A DNA stretch of 29,697 nt from assembly GCA_005223375.1 (NCBI GenBank), contig RXOD01004074.1:1-29697 (forward strand), given 5' to 3'. The notes below the pieces were generated by a model. The model searched no databases, had not been told where the DNA came from, and saw nothing but the letters and a program-made list of their open reading frames with translations. The position numbers and the translations under genes were made by a program. The DNA is from Amoebophrya sp. AT5.2. Lineage: Eukaryota > Sar > Dinophyceae > Syndiniales > Amoebophryaceae. Numbering within the stretch: the stretch's first letter is position 1; each line of letters starts with the position of its first letter. Of this stretch, positions 27,316-29,697 are shown piece by piece.

Positions 27316-29697
27316 ATGGAGTTCCTGGGCGTGATCAAGTCTTACTCGCGGCAGAAGGGGTATGGGTTCGTGGCGTGCGAGGAAACCCACGCCTTGTATG
27401 GACGCGACGTGTTCATGCACCAGAAGGTTGTCGAGGACCTTCTCCGAGTGCACCCGGAGCCGCGACAGTCTTTGTTTTTCCTCGGCTGCGACGAGCTGAT
27501 CCGGAATCGCGAGATGAAAACATCGGATCGGGACACGTCGGATCTGGAGTCGCCCCACCAGTTCGGACTGCCGGGCAGGTACGGCCAGCCGCTGTATGAC
27601 TTCAACAGTGGTCTGACAGAACAGATGACGGGGCAGAAGATGTTGACGAACAGAAATGCAGCGGGCGGGGAAAGTAGATTGAAGATGCAGAACGGAATTG
27701 CGGCGGCGGACAGGGACGACCACTGGCTGCCGGGGGTGCTGGTGAAGTTCGTGCTGAAAGAAGGGGAGACGCAGCCAAAAGTGAGCGGGCTAGCGGGCTT
27801 GGCGTGGAAGGGCTTCTTTCACACGGAATCGATCGTCGGTATGCTATATTCTGGATGGAGATGAAATTATTTGGGTTTAGGTTCTTTTGAAGCCGATATA
27901 GAAGAAAGGAGAAGTTGTACCACAACTGCCTCGTCTGCCGCCTTCGTCATCTACGATTATGATGTGCTATATACAGTGATCGATCCGCTTTCGCTCATCA
28001 ATCGATCAAATACAAATGAATCAGGCGCCATCACTTCTTTCGAGCCTCCTCCGGACGTGGGTCAACGCGGCTGGGCCACCATCGACGCGAGCTGGACGAA
28101 AATCGGGCACATGCAGCTGGGGGTCCACATTTCCGAGCTCGAAAAACTGTACCCGTTGCCGCAGATCGGGGACAGATTGATTTTCGGCATTGAGTCCATG
28201 GTTGAGCTGCCAAATGGCTGCCTGGTGCCGAGTCAGGTCGAGCGCCTGGACAACTACCAGAACTACCTTCACTTTTTTCGGAGCTGCCGCGTCCTCCCGC
28301 CCTGGGACGGCAACATTCTCACGAAAAAAAAAGTAAAAACTGTCGCATCATCTTCGTCAAAGACTACGGACGACAGGGATGAAAAGAACAACAGCGGCAT
28401 GCCGGCCCGACCGGCTTTTCTGGACCAGGCACTGAAGAAGGAGCCCCCCCAGATGAACCCGGCAACATCAACTACAAGCCAGGAACAAGTCGTGGAGGAA
28501 GTGAGAACCCTGTCCGTCGCCAACGCGGTGGGGCTCACGGCCTACTACGCAGAGCTGCGGCAGACACTCGGGGTGGACACCGGCATCGGGAGCACCGACA
28601 TCAGCGAGCAGCAGCAGGCTATGAGCCCCGGCAGCAGCGGCGGCGGCGGAGGCCCGCCGGGGTCTGGGGACGGCGGAGAAGACGAAGAAGAAGCGGAGGA
28701 CACCTCCCACCTGCTCGGCAGCGGCAGCTGGTACGACGGGGTGCTGAAAAACTACAACGCAGACAAGAACTACGGCTTCGCGAGCTGCAGACAACTCGAG
28801 GAGGAAGGAATCTACGAAGCAGGTACAACTTCTAACTTTTTAGAGCTAGTATCCATCGATATCGTTGCGACGTTGTATTTTACTGTAAGTGTAAGCGAAG
28901 ATAGTGATAAAATGGTAGCATAAAAATGGGCTGTGGGTGTGGTCGTATCCAATGCCAATGGCGGAGATGAAGAACGAGTATCGATTTAGTGGCAAAAACA
29001 TCGTCGATCATTCAATTCATCGATCCACTCCGATGTCGGTGTTTCTCATCGCAGGGCGCGACGTGTTCGTGCGGAACATTGGCAAGGACACGTTCAAGAT
29101 TGGGGAGGCGATTCGGTTCCAGATTCAGGACTTCGAGGGCAAGCCCCAGGCGGTCCGCGTTGAGGAGGCTGCCGGCAACCGCTACATCGGCGTCATCAAG
29201 TCCTTCGACCCCTTGAAGGGGTTCGGGTTTATCCGCTGCGACGAGCTCTCCGAGCAGTACGCCGGCGACGTGTTTCTCCAGGCCTCCGCGTACACGGAGG
29301 AGCTGCGAGTGGCCGCCCCGGTGGGGAAGCCGGTGGAGTTTTGCCTGTGGATAAACAACAACAAAAAGCCGCAGGCGCTCCGACTGCGGAGTTCTCCCGA
29401 TTTGACCGCCAAAACGCGGTACTTTGGGGTCGTGAAAACGGTGCGATTGAAAGACAGCCTGAACAAGTACGGGTTTTTGCAATCGCTGCAGGCGAGCAAA
29501 CGCTTCGGGAAGAACAATGTGGACATCTTCGTGCCGGGGAAGGAACTCTTTGTGCCAGCAACATCTGCGCACGACGACGTCGAGGAGCTTCTGCAGTCAA
29601 AGGCCACGCTTATAACGGACCCCGGCGACCGCGACCACGGCCGGTGGCTCTTCGCGGCCGGCAACCGGGTGTCGTTTTCCGCGGTGCTGCGGCAGGG
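27316..29697 (+). CDS. Multi-cold-shock-domain protein, 3' partial, three exons
   Basis: Exons are 27316-27838, 28025-28822 and 29055 to the window end, in frame across two GT-AG introns. At least five cold-shock (OB-fold) units are visible. Unit 1, from the ATG: FLGVIKSYSRQKGYGFVAC then DVFMH. Unit 2, about residue 173: GAITSFEPP, GWATI. Unit 3, about 410: YDGVLKNYNADKNYGFASC, DVFVRN. Unit 4, about 483: YIGVIKSFDPLKGFGFIRC, DVFLQ. Unit 5, about 565: YFGVVKTV, KYGFLQ, DIFVPG. Each keeps the GxIKxxxxxxGFGFI / DVF(V/L/H) pattern of RNP1 and RNP2, with unit 2 the weakest. Between units 2 and 3 is a disordered Gly/Ser/acidic linker. It most likely binds single-stranded RNA or DNA. Cold-shock proteins are numerous in dinoflagellates, but a five-unit chain is unusual. 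The C-terminus is cut off. Confidence 0.85.
27839..28024 (+). other. Intron 1 of the cold-shock gene (GT-AG)
   Basis: The donor is GTATGC and the acceptor AATGAATCAG. The phase-1 join gives ESIV-GAITSF, which completes the first strand of the second cold-shock unit. Confidence 0.78.
28823..29054 (+). other. Intron 2 of the cold-shock gene (GT-AG)
   Basis: The donor is GTACAA and the acceptor TCTCATCGCAG. The phase-1 join gives YEA-GRDVFVRN, the RNP2 motif of the third unit. GCAGG occurs at both boundaries (28819-28823 and 29051-29055). Confidence 0.85.

Noticed and set aside
1..29697. Dinoflagellate spliced-leader RNA gene, CRISPR array, reverse transcriptase or transposase
   Set aside because: I looked for the conserved SL sequence, regularly spaced repeats and catalytic motifs on both strands and found none.

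Overview
This window reads as nuclear DNA of a protist, most likely an alveolate and plausibly a dinoflagellate of the syndinian (Amoebophrya-like) kind. The reasons are spliced genes with short introns, a GC-rich coding bias, every confident gene on the + strand, a protein built from serial cold-shock domains, and several introns that splice best at short direct repeats instead of GT-AG. The species call is inference; no rRNA, organelle gene or spliced-leader gene is present to confirm it.

Layout, left to right. 3-4835: 3' part of a large Gly/Tyr/Lys/Trp-rich RNA-binding protein with one KH-like domain, in five exons. 4836-6508: no supportable gene. 6509-9040: single-exon ankyrin-repeat protein with a signal-like N-terminus. 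9041-11827: mostly empty, with one weak ORF. 11828-14536: katanin p60-type AAA ATPase in four exons, with an unusual beta-rich N-terminal region. 15230-16290: copy 1 of a composite dispersed repeat. 16638-18876 and 19393-21558: two tandem paralogues with DUF4116-like repeats. 21559-23060: short repeats and weak ORFs. 23089-24720: copy 2 of the composite repeat, its core tandemly doubled. 25007-26399: four-exon MORN-repeat protein. 27316 to the end: a protein with at least five cold-shock domains, cut by the window edge.

The most interesting signal is in the introns. The second katanin intron (442 nt) has near-perfect terminal inverted repeats lying flush against a 5-nt direct repeat, and protein homology puts the splice exactly there, with no GT-AG. 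The third MORN intron (443 nt) has a 17/20 inverted repeat at its ends, a 6-nt direct repeat and a strong internal hairpin; the 23-residue MORN period favours excision at the direct repeat. Other introns show 5-8 nt direct repeats in matching codon phase. This is the layout expected of introners (transposon-like introns), a phenomenon already reported in Amoebophrya. One intron end also carries a 12-mer that recurs exactly in the dispersed repeat family.

The genes do not form an obvious pathway. Cytoskeleton (katanin, MORN), RNA binding (KH, cold shock) and repeat-scaffold proteins (ankyrin, DUF4116-like) stand side by side and share only their orientation.
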